Assembly: GCF_005774735.1 (NCBI RefSeq)
Contig: NZ_VBUM01000002.1
Coordinates: 62,001-126,000 of the forward strand
Length of the DNA: 64,000 nt
Direction of reading: 5' to 3'
DNA from: Microbacterium sp. 5K110
GTDB taxonomy: Bacteria; Actinomycetota; Actinomycetes; Actinomycetales; Microbacteriaceae
A model generated the notes under the pieces. The model saw only the letters and a list, made by a program, of their open reading frames with translations, was not told the origin of the DNA and did no database searches. A program made the translations under genes and the position numbers. Positions 17,244 through 28,848 of the stretch are shown here, one piece after another (the stretch's first letter is position 1; every line of letters begins with the position of its first letter).

Positions 17244-18509
17244 TCAGTGCTCGTACGAAGGTCGCGGATTCGTCGGCAGCGCTCCCCCACCGCGGGCGGG
17301 GCCCAGGAGCGAACCGCGCGTCACGGCGCCGCGGCCGAACCGCGCGGCCGCGCCGTCGAGCGCGCCCTCGACGCGGCGCCATTCGGCGTCGTCGTCCCAC
17401 AGCGTCGCCGCCATCGCCGTGGGCCGCAGCTTCTCGCCGCGCACCCCGACGAGTCGAACCGCCTGGCGACGGTCGATCCCGTCGAACAGCTCGATGGCCG
17501 CGTCGCCGATCCGCTGGCCGACCGACGTCGGTTCCGTGAGCGTGCGGGAGCGGCTGAGGGTCGTGAAATCGCTGAAGCGGACCTTGATCGAGATCGTGGA
17601 GGCCTCGAACTGCTGGCTGCGCAGCCGCGCGCCCACGCGGTCGGCGAGGCGCCGCATCTCGACGTGCAGCGTGGCGGTGTCGGAGATGTCGGTGTGGAAG
17701 GTCTCTTCGTGGCCGACGCTCTTCTCGACCCGCCCGGTGTGCACCTCACGGGCGTCGATGCCGCGCGCGAGGTGCCAGATGCGTTCGCCCATCGCCGAAC
17801 CGAGCACCTTCTCGAGCGCGGGGCGTGGGGTGTCGAGGACATCGGCGATGAGGCGGATGCCGCGAGACTCCAGGGCTTCGGCCGCTTTCGGCCCGACGCC
17901 CCACAGCGCACGCACGGAGCGTGGACGCAAGAAGGCCTCGGTGTCGGCCTCGGCCACGACCAGCAGCCCGTCGGGCTTGGAGATCGTCGAAGCCATCTTC
18001 GCGACGTGTTTGGTCGCGGCCACGCCGATACTGCACGTCAGGCCCGTCCTCTCCTTCACACGCGCGCGCAGATCGCGTGCGATGGTGCCGGGGCTGCCCC
18101 ACAGCCGTCGTGCTCCTCGGACGTCGAGGAACGCCTCGTCGATCGACAGGGGCTCCACCAGGGGCGTGATCTCGTCGAAGATCGCCATGACCTGACGGGA
18201 CATCTCGGTGTAGCGCGAGTAGGGCGGATTGACCACGATCGCCGTCGGACACATCCGCAGCGCGATCGCGACGGGCATCGCCGACTTCACCCCGTAGCGG
18301 CGCGCCTCGTACGACGCGCTCGAGACGACACCCCGCCCTTCGGATCCGCCGATGATGAGCGGCTTGCCCGCGAGAGACGGGTCGTCGAGCACCGCCACCG
18401 AGGCGAAGAACGCGTCCATGTCGACGTGGAGGATGCCGGTGCCCGTGTCGTCGGCACCGGCCGGCGAGACGATGCGTCCCGTACCGTCTCCGCGTCCCAT
18501 GGCATCCAT
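17244..18509 (-). CDS. dinB: DNA polymerase IV (Y family)
   Basis: A 421-residue translesion polymerase. Catalytic carboxylates are seen in ILHVDMDAFFASV near the N-terminus and LSIDEAFLDV around residue 120. SYEARRYGVKSAMP is the steric-gate and nucleotide-binding segment, and the GVGPKAAEALESRGI helix-hairpin-helix and the little-finger domain follow. The enzyme bypasses lesions and generates frameshifts. ATG 18509 is chosen because GGGGGAG precedes it; ATG 18500 and 18530 are alternatives. The C-terminus lacks an obvious beta-clamp QxxLF motif, ending in PRPSYEH. I found no LexA-type GAACnnnnGTTC box upstream, so SOS control is not evident. Confidence 0.95.
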   Translation of the reverse strand: MDAMGRGDGTGRIVSPAGADDTGTGILHVDMDAFFASVAVLDDPSLAGKPLIIGGSEGRGVVSSASYEARRYGVKSAMPVAIALRMCPTAIVVNPPYSRYTEMSRQVMAIFDEITPLVEPLSIDEAFLDVRGARRLWGSPGTIARDLRARVKERTGLTCSIGVAATKHVAKMASTISKPDGLLVVAEADTEAFLRPRSVRALWGVGPKAAEALESRGIRLIADVLDTPRPALEKVLGSAMGERIWHLARGIDAREVHTGRVEKSVGHEETFHTDISDTATLHVEMRRLADRVGARLRSQQFEASTISIKVRFSDFTTLSRSRTLTEPTSVGQRIGDAAIELFDGIDRRQAVRLVGVRGEKLRPTAMAATLWDDDAEWRRVEGALDGAAARFGRGAVTRGSLLGPARGGGALPTNPRPSYEH

Positions 18510-18709
18510 TCTCCCCCGGGCCTCCGACATCGTGGGCCCGGGGTGCGGAAGCGCCAGTGCGACGTGCGTAGTCTCAGCGATTCGCGCAACCTCAGTCGAT
18601 GGCGCGCGCGCCTCACGGAGTTCGCGCGAATCACCGAGTTTCCGCGCGCGCCCTCGCCGCTCATCGCCTCGGCACGACGCGAGACCCGTTGCGGCAGCCC
18701 GGGAACGAC

Positions 18710-18755
18710 GGATGCCACGGCCCACCGATGCGCGACCGGTGATGCCGTGGCATCC
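18710..18755 (-). terminator. Terminator after gatB
   Basis: Arms 18710-18720 and 18745-18755 (GGATGCCACGG with its complement) form an 11-bp stem around a 24-nt loop, just beyond the gatB stop. Again it is built from an inverted heptamer pair. The rest of 18510-18709 is GC-rich with no gene seen. Confidence 0.7.
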
Positions 18756-18763
18756 GGGGTGTC

Positions 18764-20281
18764 CTATTGCGCGGCGGCGCGCTCCAGTACGAGCTCGCGC
18801 ACGCGCGCGGCGTCGGCCTGGCCCTTCATCGCCTTCATGACGGCGCCGATGACCGCACCAGCGGCCTGCACCTTGCCGTCGCGGATCTTCGCGAGCACGT
18901 CGGGCTGCGCGGCGAGGGCGTCGTCGATCGCGGCGATCAGTGCGCCGTCGTCGGAGACCACGGCGAGGCCCCGAGCATCGACGACCTCTTGCGGAGTGCC
19001 CTCGCCGGCGATGACGCCCTCGAGCACCTGGCGCGCGAGCTTGTCGGTGAGCGTTCCGGCGTCGACCAGCTGCTGCAGCGCGGCGACGTTCTGCGGGCTG
19101 ACGAGGTCTGCCGGCTCCCGCTCTTCGGCGTTCGCGATGCGGCTGATCTCGCTCAGCCACCACTTGCGGGCGGCGGCGGGCGTGGCGCCCGCGGCGACGG
19201 TGGCTTCGACCTCGTCGAGCAGGCCGGCGTTGACGACGCCCTGGAAGTCGATGTCGGCGAAGCCCCAATCGGCCTTTAGGCGGCGACGCCGTGCGGCCGG
19301 CGGCTCCGGCAGAGCGGCGCGCAGTTCCTCGATGAGCTCGGGCGCGGGAACCACGGGGAGCAGATCGGGCTCCGGGAAGTAGCGGTAGTCGTCGGCATCC
19401 GACTTGGGGCGACCCGGCGACGTACGTCCTGTGTCTTCGTGCCAGTGCCGCGTCTCCTGCGTGATCGTGCCGCCCTTCGCGAGAATCGCGGCCTGTCGCT
19501 GGATCTCGTACCGCACGGCGCGCTCGACCGACCGCATCGAGTTGACGTTCTTCGTCTCGGTGCGGGTGCCCAGCTTCTGTTGACCGCGGGGGCGCAGCGA
19601 CACGTTCGCATCGCAGCGGAGGTTGCCGCGTTCCAGACGCGCCTCGGAGATACCGAGAGCCCGCACGATGTCGCGGATCGTCGCGACGTACGCCTTCGCC
19701 AGCGCCGGAGCTGCGTGCTCGGCGCCGAAGATCGGCTTCGTCACGATCTCGACTAGCGGCACACCCGCACGGTTGTAGTCGACGAGCGAGTACTCCGCGC
19801 CCTGGATGCGGCCGGTGGCTCCACCCATGTGCGTGAGCTTGCCCGCATCTTCTTCCATGTGCGCGCGCTCGATCGGCACGGTGACGATCGTGCCGTCTTC
19901 GAGTTCGACCTCGACCGAGCCCTCGAAGGCGATCGGCTCGTCGTACTGCGAGATCTGGTAGTTCTTGCCGAGGTCGGGGTAGAAGTAGTTCTTCCGTGCA
20001 AAGCGGCTGGACGGCGCGATCGAACAACCGAGGGCCAGGCCCAAGCTGATCGACGAACGGATCGCCTCGGCGTTGACGACCGGCAACGCGCCCGGCAGGC
20101 CCATGTCGACCGGCGCGACGAGGGTGTTGGGGGCGGCGGCGTGGTTCGCCTCGTTCGCGGGGTTCGGCGCGGCCGAGAACATCTTGGTCGCGGTGTTCAG
20201 CTCGACGTGCACCTCGAAACCGAGGACGGGCTCGAACATCTCGAGCGCCTCGTCGAAGTCCATTAGCGCATCTTTCGCCAT
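18764..20281 (-). CDS. gatB: Aspartyl/glutamyl-tRNA amidotransferase subunit B
   Basis: A 505-residue kinase/tRNA-binding subunit of the GatCAB complex, which converts Glu-tRNA(Gln) (and Asp-tRNA(Asn)) into the amidated forms. Diagnostic parts: [17 protein letters not shown] at the start, the [20 protein letters not shown] block, [10 protein letters not shown], the [15 protein letters not shown] strand, and the C-terminal YqeY-like tail with [16 protein letters not shown]. It begins on the last base of the gatA stop (TGATG). Confidence 0.98.
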   Translation of the reverse strand: MAKDALMDFDEALEMFEPVLGFEVHVELNTATKMFSAAPNPANEANHAAAPNTLVAPVDMGLPGALPVVNAEAIRSSISLGLALGCSIAPSSRFARKNYFYPDLGKNYQISQYDEPIAFEGSVEVELEDGTIVTVPIERAHMEEDAGKLTHMGGATGRIQGAEYSLVDYNRAGVPLVEIVTKPIFGAEHAAPALAKAYVATIRDIVRALGISEARLERGNLRCDANVSLRPRGQQKLGTRTETKNVNSMRSVERAVRYEIQRQAAILAKGGTITQETRHWHEDTGRTSPGRPKSDADDYRYFPEPDLLPVVPAPELIEELRAALPEPPAARRRRLKADWGFADIDFQGVVNAGLLDEVEATVAAGATPAAARKWWLSEISRIANAEEREPADLVSPQNVAALQQLVDAGTLTDKLARQVLEGVIAGEGTPQEVVDARGLAVVSDDGALIAAIDDALAAQPDVLAKIRDGKVQAAGAVIGAVMKAMKGQADAARVRELVLERAAAQ

Positions 20282-21801
20282 CAGCGCGACGCTCCGTTCG
20301 TGAGAGAGGGGGCCTGATCCAGGAGCGGACCGCCCCACTGGTCGACCAGCAGTGCCTCGAGCGCGGCGCCGACGCGGTACAGACGGGCGTCTTCGCGCGC
20401 GGGGGCGAGGAACTGGATGCCGACGGGCAGACCATCTTCCGCGGCCAGTCCGCTCGGGATCGAGATGCCGGGGACCCCCGCGAGGTTCGCGGGAATCGTC
20501 GTCACGTCGTTGAGGTACATCTGGAGCGGGTCGTCGATCTTCTCGCCCAGGCGGAACGCGGTCGTCGGTGCCGAGGGAGTGGCGATGACGTCGACCTCGG
20601 CGAAGGCGGCGTCGAAGTCCTGCTGGATGAGCGTGCGCACCTTCTGGGCGCTGCCGTAGTAGGCGTCGTAGTACCCCGCGGACAGCGCGTATGTGCCCAG
20701 GATGATGCGGCGCTTGACCTCGGGGCCGAAGCCCGCGTCGCGCGTGGCGGCCATGACGTTCTCGACCGTGGGGGTGCCCTGCGGCGTGACGCGCAGACCG
20801 AAGCGCACCGAGTCGAACTTCGCCAGGTTGCTGGACGCCTCGGCGGGGAGGATCAGGTAGTACGCGGCGACGCCGTATTCGAAGTGCGGCGCGCTGATCT
20901 CGACGATCTCGGCGCCCTGCGCCTCCATCGCGGCGAGCGACGCGCGGAAGGAGTCGGAGACGCCCTTCTGGAAACCGCGGTCGTCGAGTTCGCGGATGAC
21001 GCCGACCTTGAGGCCCTTCAGCACCTCGCCGGTCGCACCCTCGCGGGCGGCGGCGGCGAAGGACGGCCACGCGTCGGACAGCGACGTCGAGTCGTGCGGG
21101 TCGTGGCCGCCGATGACGTCGTGCAGGAGGCCGGAGTCGAGCACGGTGCGCGTCACGGGTCCGACCTGATCGAGGCTGGATGCCAGGGCGATCGCGCCGT
21201 AACGGCTGACTCCGCCGTAAGTCGGCTTCACGCCCACCGTGCCGGTCACGTGCGCGGGCTGACGGATCGAACCGCCCGTGTCGGAGCCGAGCGCGAGGGG
21301 GGCCTCGAAGGCGGCGACGGCCGCGGCCGAGCCACCGCCCGAGCCACCGGGGATCCGATCGAGGTCCCACGGGTTGCGCGTGGGACCGTACGCCGAGAAC
21401 TCCGTCGACGACCCCATGGCGAACTCGTCCATGTTCGTCTTGCCGAGCGGCACGAGCCCCGCCGCACGGGAGCGCGCGACGACCGTGGCGTCGTAGGGCG
21501 ACATGTAGCCCTCGAGGATCTTCGATCCGCTGGTCGAGGGCATGTCGGTCGTGACCAGGACGTCCTTGACGGCCAAGGGCACACCCGCGAGCTCGCCGAG
21601 CTGCTCGCCGGCCGCGCGGCGGCGGTCGATGTCGGCCGCGACGTCGAGGGCGTGGTCGCTCACGTGGAGGAAGGCGTGGACGTCGCCGTCGACGGCGGCG
21701 ATGCGGTCGAGGTGCGCCTGCGTCGCCTCGACGCTCGACACCTCTTTCTCGGTCAGTGCGGCGGCGAGGTCGGCGGCGCTCAGGCGCGTGAGATCGGTCA
21801 C
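20281..21801 (-). CDS. gatA: Aspartyl/glutamyl-tRNA amidotransferase subunit A
   Basis: A 506-residue amidase-signature enzyme that releases ammonia from glutamine for the GatB reaction. The Ser-cisSer-Lys triad is carried by VPLAVKDVL (Lys), the glycine/serine-rich [13 protein letters not shown] region and [12 protein letters not shown] (nucleophilic Ser). Start GTG 21801 overlaps the gatC stop by 4 nt (GTGA), giving a fully coupled gatC-gatA-gatB operon. Confidence 0.98.
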   Translation of the reverse strand: MTDLTRLSAADLAAALTEKEVSSVEATQAHLDRIAAVDGDVHAFLHVSDHALDVAADIDRRRAAGEQLGELAGVPLAVKDVLVTTDMPSTSGSKILEGYMSPYDATVVARSRAAGLVPLGKTNMDEFAMGSSTEFSAYGPTRNPWDLDRIPGGSGGGSAAAVAAFEAPLALGSDTGGSIRQPAHVTGTVGVKPTYGGVSRYGAIALASSLDQVGPVTRTVLDSGLLHDVIGGHDPHDSTSLSDAWPSFAAAAREGATGEVLKGLKVGVIRELDDRGFQKGVSDSFRASLAAMEAQGAEIVEISAPHFEYGVAAYYLILPAEASSNLAKFDSVRFGLRVTPQGTPTVENVMAATRDAGFGPEVKRRIILGTYALSAGYYDAYYGSAQKVRTLIQQDFDAAFAEVDVIATPSAPTTAFRLGEKIDDPLQMYLNDVTTIPANLAGVPGISIPSGLAAEDGLPVGIQFLAPAREDARLYRVGAALEALLVDQWGGPLLDQAPSLTNGASR

Positions 21802-22097
21802 CGCTCCTCCCCCAGGATCGCGGTCACCCGGAACCGGCCGTCGGCCTGGTCGGGAGCATTCTGCAGCACCTCGTCGCGGGTGAGCGTGACGCCCACGACA
21901 TCGGGGCGGAAGACGTTGTTCAGTGGAATCGGGTGGCTCGTCGCGACGACGTCGGGCGTTGCCACCTCGGACACCTTGGCGATGTTGTCGACGATGGCAT
22001 CCAGCTGCCCGGTGAGGCGTTGCACCTCGTCGTCGCTCAACTGGATCCGAGCGAGCACACCGAGATGGCGCACGAGATCAGGGGTGATTTCAGACAC
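21798..22097 (-). CDS. gatC: Aspartyl/glutamyl-tRNA amidotransferase subunit C
   Basis: A 99-residue assembly subunit that wraps around GatA and GatB. The pattern [17 protein letters not shown], the [15 protein letters not shown] helix and [10 protein letters not shown] match the family, and length is standard. Start GTG 22097 is leaderless, with TAGACT 6 nt upstream; it is the first gene of the operon. Confidence 0.97.
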   Translation of the reverse strand: MSEITPDLVRHLGVLARIQLSDDEVQRLTGQLDAIVDNIAKVSEVATPDVVATSHPIPLNNVFRPDVVGVTLTRDEVLQNAPDQADGRFRVTAILGEER

Positions 22098-22103
22098 CCG
22101 GCA

Positions 22104-22151
22104 AGTCTAGTTCGCGACCACCGCGCGCCGAGACCCACCCCCACCTACGCT
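22104..22151. promoter_or_regulatory. Back-to-back leaderless promoters for gatCAB and the acyl-CoA ligase
   Basis: TAGACT (minus, 22104-22109) lies 6 nt before GTG 22097, and TACGCT (plus, 22146-22151) lies 6 nt before GTG 22158. The two -10 elements are 36 bp apart, so the upstream promoter halves overlap and the promoters may compete. Confidence 0.6.
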
Positions 22152-22157
22152 GGAGCG

Positions 22158-23846
22158 GTGACGAGCTTCGAACCGCCTCGCCCCTGGACCGCCAGCTATG
22201 CCCCCGGAGTCCCGGAGGACCTCGACCCGCAGTCGGGGTCGCTCGTCGACATCCTCGACGCGTCCACCCGCGACTACCCCGACGCCCCGGCGTTGGAGTT
22301 CTTCGGCCGCGAGACCACGTACGCCGAGTTGTCGGCCGAAGTCGCCCGCGCCGCGGCGGCTCTCGCCGCGTACGGTGTCCGCGCCGGCGATCCGGTCGCG
22401 ATCGTGCTGCCCAACTGCCCGCAGCACATCGTCGCGTTCTACGCCGTCCTGCGGCTCGGCGCCGTCGTCGTCGAGCACAACCCGCTCTACACCCCGCGCG
22501 AGCTGCGGAAGCAGTTCGAGGACCACGGCGCGAAGCACGCGATCGTGTGGAGCAAGGTCGTGGCCACGGTGCAGGAGTTCCCCGCCGATCTGCAGATGGA
22601 CACACTCATCTCGGTCGACGTGACGCAGGCCATGCCGTTGCGCATGCAGGTCGCGCTTCGTCTGCCCATCGCCAAGGCGCGCGAGGCACGCGCCGCCCTC
22701 ACCGAGAAGACCTCGGATGCCACCCCCTGGGCCGAGGTGGTGCGACACGATCCGCTGCCCGAGGCTCACCCACGGCCGACCGAAACCGATCTCGCGATCA
22801 TCCAGTACACGAGCGGCACGACCGGCATGCCGAAGGGCGCGATGCTGTCGCACGCGAACCTTCTCTCCAACGCCGCACAGTCGCGCGCGTGGGTGCCGTC
22901 GATCGTGCGGGGCCAGGGGTGCGTCGTCTACGCCGTGCTCCCGATGTTCCACGCCTACGGCCTGACCCTCTGCCTGACCTTCGCGATGTCGATGGGCGCG
23001 CGCCTGGTGCTGTTCCCGAAGTTCGATCCCGATCTGGTGCTCGCGGTGACGAAGAAGCACCCGGCGACGTTCCTGCCCCTTGTGCCGCCGATCGCAGAGC
23101 GTCTGCTCGCCGCCGCGGAGGCCCAGGGGGTGTCGCTCGCCGGGACCGAGATCGCGATCTCCGGCGCGATGGCACTCCCCCACGATCTCGTGGTGCCGTT
23201 CGAGAAGGCCACGGGCGGATACCTCGTGGAGGGCTACGGGCTCAGCGAGTGCTCCCCCGTGCTCATGGCCAACCCGGTCGCCGAGAACCGTGTCCCCGGC
23301 ACCGTGGGGCTGCCGCTTCCCGGCACGGAGTGCCGCGTCGTCGATCCGGATGATCCCCGAACGGATGTCGAGCCGGGCGGACGCGGCGAGCTGCTCGTGC
23401 GCGGTCCGCAGGTGTTCTCGGGCTATTACGGCAAGCCGGAAGAGACCGACGCGGTGTTCGTGGATGGATGGTTCCGCACCGGCGACATCGTCACGATCGA
23501 CGACGGCGGCTTCGTCCGCGTCGTCGACCGCATCAAGGAGCTCATCATCACGGGCGGCTTCAACGTCGCGCCCACCGAGGTCGAGAACGTTCTGCGCCAG
23601 CACCCCGCCGTCGCCGATGTGGCCGTCGTGGGCATTCCCAGCGATCACTCCGGCGAGGACGTGGTCGCGGCGGTCGTTGCCGCACCCGGCTCCGACCTCG
23701 ACCCCGAAGAGGTGCGGACCTTCGCGCGGGGCATCCTGACGCCGTACAAAGTGCCCCGGCGCGTCGTGGTCGTCGACGAGCTGCCGAAGTCGCTGATCGG
23801 CAAGGTGCTGCGGCGCCAGGTCAAGGAGCGCCTGCTGTCGCACTGA
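22158..23846 (+). CDS. Long-chain acyl-CoA synthetase (AMP-forming, FadD-like)
   Basis: A 562-residue adenylate-forming enzyme. The AMP-binding P-loop is YTSGTTGMPKGAM. EGYGLSECSPV supplies the adenine motif, WFRTGDIVTIDDGGFVRVVDRIKELI contains the ribose-binding Asp and hinge Arg, and the C-terminal catalytic Lys lies in LPKSLIGKVLRR. It activates carboxylic acids as CoA thioesters; a medium- or long-chain fatty acid is the best guess from overall similarity to FadD. The window also holds two acyl-CoA thioesterases, the opposing reaction, but they are not adjacent. Confidence 0.92.
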   Translation: MTSFEPPRPWTASYAPGVPEDLDPQSGSLVDILDASTRDYPDAPALEFFGRETTYAELSAEVARAAAALAAYGVRAGDPVAIVLPNCPQHIVAFYAVLRLGAVVVEHNPLYTPRELRKQFEDHGAKHAIVWSKVVATVQEFPADLQMDTLISVDVTQAMPLRMQVALRLPIAKAREARAALTEKTSDATPWAEVVRHDPLPEAHPRPTETDLAIIQYTSGTTGMPKGAMLSHANLLSNAAQSRAWVPSIVRGQGCVVYAVLPMFHAYGLTLCLTFAMSMGARLVLFPKFDPDLVLAVTKKHPATFLPLVPPIAERLLAAAEAQGVSLAGTEIAISGAMALPHDLVVPFEKATGGYLVEGYGLSECSPVLMANPVAENRVPGTVGLPLPGTECRVVDPDDPRTDVEPGGRGELLVRGPQVFSGYYGKPEETDAVFVDGWFRTGDIVTIDDGGFVRVVDRIKELIITGGFNVAPTEVENVLRQHPAVADVAVVGIPSDHSGEDVVAAVVAAPGSDLDPEEVRTFARGILTPYKVPRRVVVVDELPKSLIGKVLRRQVKERLLSH

Positions 23847-23861
23847 CCGCCGTTCCCGAAC

Positions 23862-23885
23862 GGGCCGGTGGATCATCCGCCGGCC
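23862..23885. terminator. Bidirectional terminator between acyl-CoA ligase and ligA
   Basis: GGGCCGGTGGA pairs with TCCGCCGGCCC (one T-G wobble) in the 63 bases between convergent stop codons. Confidence 0.65.
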
Positions 23886-23909
23886 CCTCTGCGTCGGGGC
23901 TCGGCGGGA

Positions 23910-26363
<2,454 letters not shown>

Positions 26364-26412
26364 GGGACGGCCCCCGACATCACCTGCGGGGGTTGCCGCG
26401 CGGACACGTGCG

Positions 26413-26477
26413 GGAGGAGATTCCGGGAGCGGAGGACGGATGTCGCGCTGGACCGTCCTCCCTTCGCCGAAACTCCT
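26413..26477 (-). terminator. Nested hairpin after mnmA
   Basis: An inner perfect 9-bp stem GGAGGACGG/CCGTCCTCC (26431-26439, 26453-26461) is enclosed by an outer GGAGGAGATT/AACTCCTCC pairing. It lies in the 146-base gap between mnmA and ligA, both on the minus strand. Confidence 0.6.
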
Positions 26478-26509
26478 CCGTTGCCCGAAGGCGCGACGGT
26501 GTCGTCGGC

Positions 26510-27607
26510 TCACGCCTCGACGGGAACCGCCGATACCGTGCGGTCGATCGTGAACTGCCCGATCACGCGCGTGCCGTCGTACAGCACGGCGGTCTGTCCG
26601 GGCGCGACGCCGTCGAACGGCTCCGCGGGCCGCACCGTCACGACGCCGTCTTCGAGCACCGCCGACGCGGGCACCGGATCCGCGTGGGCACGGATCTGGA
26701 CGTGGCAGTCGAACGTGGCGGACGCGGGCGCACGGCCCGCCCAGGTGAAGCGCTCCCCCGCGATCTCGGCACACGCCAGTGCCTCTTTCGGGCCCACCAC
26801 CACGGTGTTGTTCACCGGACGCACCTCGAGGACGAACCGGGGCTTGCCGTCGGCCGCGGGAACACCGAGCTGCAGTCCGCGCCGCTGTCCGACGGTGAAT
26901 GCGTGCGCCCCCTCGTGCGTGCCGACGACGGCGCCGGCGCGGTCGAGGATCTCGCCGCGCTCGGCGCCCACCTTGTCGGCGAGCCAGCCGCGCGTGTCGC
27001 CGTCCGGGATGAAGCAGATGTCATGGCTGTCGGGCTTCTGCGCGACCGACAGCCCGCGCTCCTCGGCCTCCGCCCGCACGACGGCCTTCGAGGGCGTCGT
27101 TCCGAGCGGGAAGTACGTGTGCGCGAGCTGTTCGGCGGTGAGGACACCGAGAACGTAGGACTGGTCCTTCGCGGCATCCGAGGCCCGGTGGAGTTCGCGC
27201 CCCCGGGGAGTGTCGACGAGGGTGGCGTAGTGCCCGGTGCACACCGCGTCGAAACCGAGCTCGAGCGCACGCTCCAGGAGCGCGGCGAACTTGATCTTCT
27301 CGTTGCAGCGCATGCACGGGTTCGGGGTGCGGCCGGCGCGGTACTCCGACACGAAGTCGTCGATGACGTCGTCGCGGAACCGCTCCGAGAAGTCCCACAC
27401 GTAGAACGGGATGCCGAGCTTGTCCGACGCGCGTCGAGCGTCCATGGCGTCCTCGATCGTGCAGCAGCCACGGCTGCCGGCACGCAGCGTCCCTCCGGCG
27501 CGCGAGAGCGCGAGGTGCACACCGACGACGTCGTGCCCCGCCTCCACCGCGCGGGCCGCAGCCACCGCGGAGTCCACACCACCGCTCATCGCCGCAAGAA
27601 CTCGCAT
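26510..27607 (-). CDS. mnmA: tRNA-specific 2-thiouridylase
   Basis: A 365-residue enzyme that thiolates U34 of tRNA-Lys, -Glu and -Gln. The PP-loop [10 protein letters not shown] at about residues 9-18 binds ATP; the catalytic cysteines are in [12 protein letters not shown] and [10 protein letters not shown], spaced as in MnmA. It sits 9 bases after the cysteine desulfurase stop, and the desulfurase can supply its persulfide sulfur. It nevertheless has its own TAGACT promoter overlapping that stop codon. Confidence 0.97.
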   Translation of the reverse strand: MRVLAAMSGGVDSAVAAARAVEAGHDVVGVHLALSRAGGTLRAGSRGCCTIEDAMDARRASDKLGIPFYVWDFSERFRDDVIDDFVSEYRAGRTPNPCMRCNEKIKFAALLERALELGFDAVCTGHYATLVDTPRGRELHRASDAAKDQSYVLGVLTAEQLAHTYFPLGTTPSKAVVRAEAEERGLSVAQKPDSHDICFIPDGDTRGWLADKVGAERGEILDRAGAVVGTHEGAHAFTVGQRRGLQLGVPAADGKPRFVLEVRPVNNTVVVGPKEALACAEIAGERFTWAGRAPASATFDCHVQIRAHADPVPASAVLEDGVVTVRPAEPFDGVAPGQTAVLYDGTRVIGQFTIDRTVSAVPVEA

Positions 27608-27613
27608 CGTCCC

Positions 27614-27619
27614 AGTCTA
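27614..27619 (-). promoter_or_regulatory. mnmA leaderless promoter embedded in desulfurase stop codon
   Basis: TAGACT (minus) ends 6 nt before ATG 27607. Its first three bases are the TAG stop codon of the upstream desulfurase gene. Confidence 0.55.
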
Positions 27620-28801
27620 CGAACCACCCGCTGAACGGGCGCCGGATGCCACGGCCCGCTCGTACGCGGACGGAAGCGCCGCCAGCAGCGCGTCGACATC
27701 GGCGTCGGTCGACGTGCGTCCGAGCGTCAGGCGCAGCACCGATCGCGCGGCGCGGTCGTCGAGGCCCAGAGCGAGCACCACGTGAGACGGTTCGGCGACA
27801 CCGGCTTGGCACGCCGACCCCGTCGAGACGGAGATGCCCGCCATGTCGAGCAGGAACAGCAGCGTCTCGCCCGCTGCCCCCGGGAACAGCAGATGGGCGT
27901 TGCCCGGCAGGCGGTCGGCCGGGTCGCCGAGCAGGCGCGCGGCCGGAACCGCCCCCAGGATGCCGCGGACCATCCGTTCACGCAGCGCCCCGAGCCGGGC
28001 CGACTCGCGCGCACGCTCCGCCTCGGACGCCACGGCCGCCGCCGCGAACGCCGCGGCCCCCGCGGCATCCTGCGTCCCGGCGCGGAGCCCGCGCTGCTGC
28101 CCCCCGCCGTGGACCAACGGCGTCATGCGCGCATGGCGAGACACGACCGCCGCGCCGACACCGATCGGACCGCCGACCTTGTGGGCCGACACCGACATCG
28201 CCACCAGGCCGTGCGCGCCGCTCCCCTCCCCGCGCCAGCGCGCGAAGTCGACGTCGACGTGTCCGAGGGCCGACACGGCGTCGAGGTGGAGGGGCACGCC
28301 GGCCGCCCCCGCCGCGCGCGCCAGGCCCGCGGCATCCTGGATGGTCCCGACCTCGTTGTTGGCCACGAGCGCCGTCGCGAGGGCTGCCCCGGGCAGCGCC
28401 GCGGCGAAGGCGTCGACAGGGATGCGCCCGAACGCGTCGAGGCCGACAGGCCGCACGCGCGCCCCGCCCTCGGCTACCAGCCACCCCACGGTGTCGAGCG
28501 TCGCGTGATGCTCCCCGTCGGGCAGCACCACGGCGTCGGTCGCGGCCGCGCGCGACCACCAGAGACCCTTGAGCGCGAGATTCGCCGCCTCGGTCCCACT
28601 CGAGGTCAGCACGACCTCGATCGGCTGACATCCGAGCACGTCGGCGAGCTGCTCGCGGGCATCCTCGAGCAGACGCCGCGCGGCCTGTCCGGCGCCGTGG
28701 ATCGAGGACGGGTTGCCCAGCACCTCGTGGGCCGAAAGCCACGCGTCCCGGGCTTCGGGTCGAAGCGGGGTGGTGGCCGCGTGGTCGAGATAGACCGGCA
28801 T
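27617..28801 (-). CDS. Cysteine desulfurase (NifS/IscS class)
   Basis: A 394-residue PLP enzyme that takes sulfur from cysteine as a persulfide. The PLP lysine lies in SVSAHKVGGPIG and the catalytic cysteine in STGSACQAG. The N-terminal YLDHAATTPLRPEAR and the HHATLDTVGWL stretch match the class I (IscS-like) layout. Being directly upstream of mnmA, its likely duty is tRNA thiolation, with Fe-S cluster assembly probably served by a separate suf locus; that is inference. GGGGAGGG precedes ATG 28801. Divergent from glgX. Confidence 0.95.
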   Translation of the reverse strand: MPVYLDHAATTPLRPEARDAWLSAHEVLGNPSSIHGAGQAARRLLEDAREQLADVLGCQPIEVVLTSSGTEAANLALKGLWWSRAAATDAVVLPDGEHHATLDTVGWLVAEGGARVRPVGLDAFGRIPVDAFAAALPGAALATALVANNEVGTIQDAAGLARAAGAAGVPLHLDAVSALGHVDVDFARWRGEGSGAHGLVAMSVSAHKVGGPIGVGAAVVSRHARMTPLVHGGGQQRGLRAGTQDAAGAAAFAAAAVASEAERARESARLGALRERMVRGILGAVPAARLLGDPADRLPGNAHLLFPGAAGETLLFLLDMAGISVSTGSACQAGVAEPSHVVLALGLDDRAARSVLRLTLGRTSTDADVDALLAALPSAYERAVASGARSAGGS

Positions 28802-28835
28802 TCGCCCTCCCCGGTGTCCCGTGCGTGTCCTTCAC

Positions 28836-28841
28836 TACCCT
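28836..28841 (+). promoter_or_regulatory. -10 element, leaderless glgX promoter
   Basis: TACCCT ends 7 nt before ATG 28849. Confidence 0.5.
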
Positions 28842-28848
28842 AGGACGC

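Noticed and set aside
18510-18600. SOS (LexA) box upstream of dinB
   Set aside because: No GAACnnnnGTTC-like palindrome found by eye in the upstream region.
17244-20435. Continuous 1063-codon frame running from dinB into the gatB region
   Set aside because: The upstream part is an off-frame shadow of gatB; DinB begins near 18509 with a ribosome-binding site.
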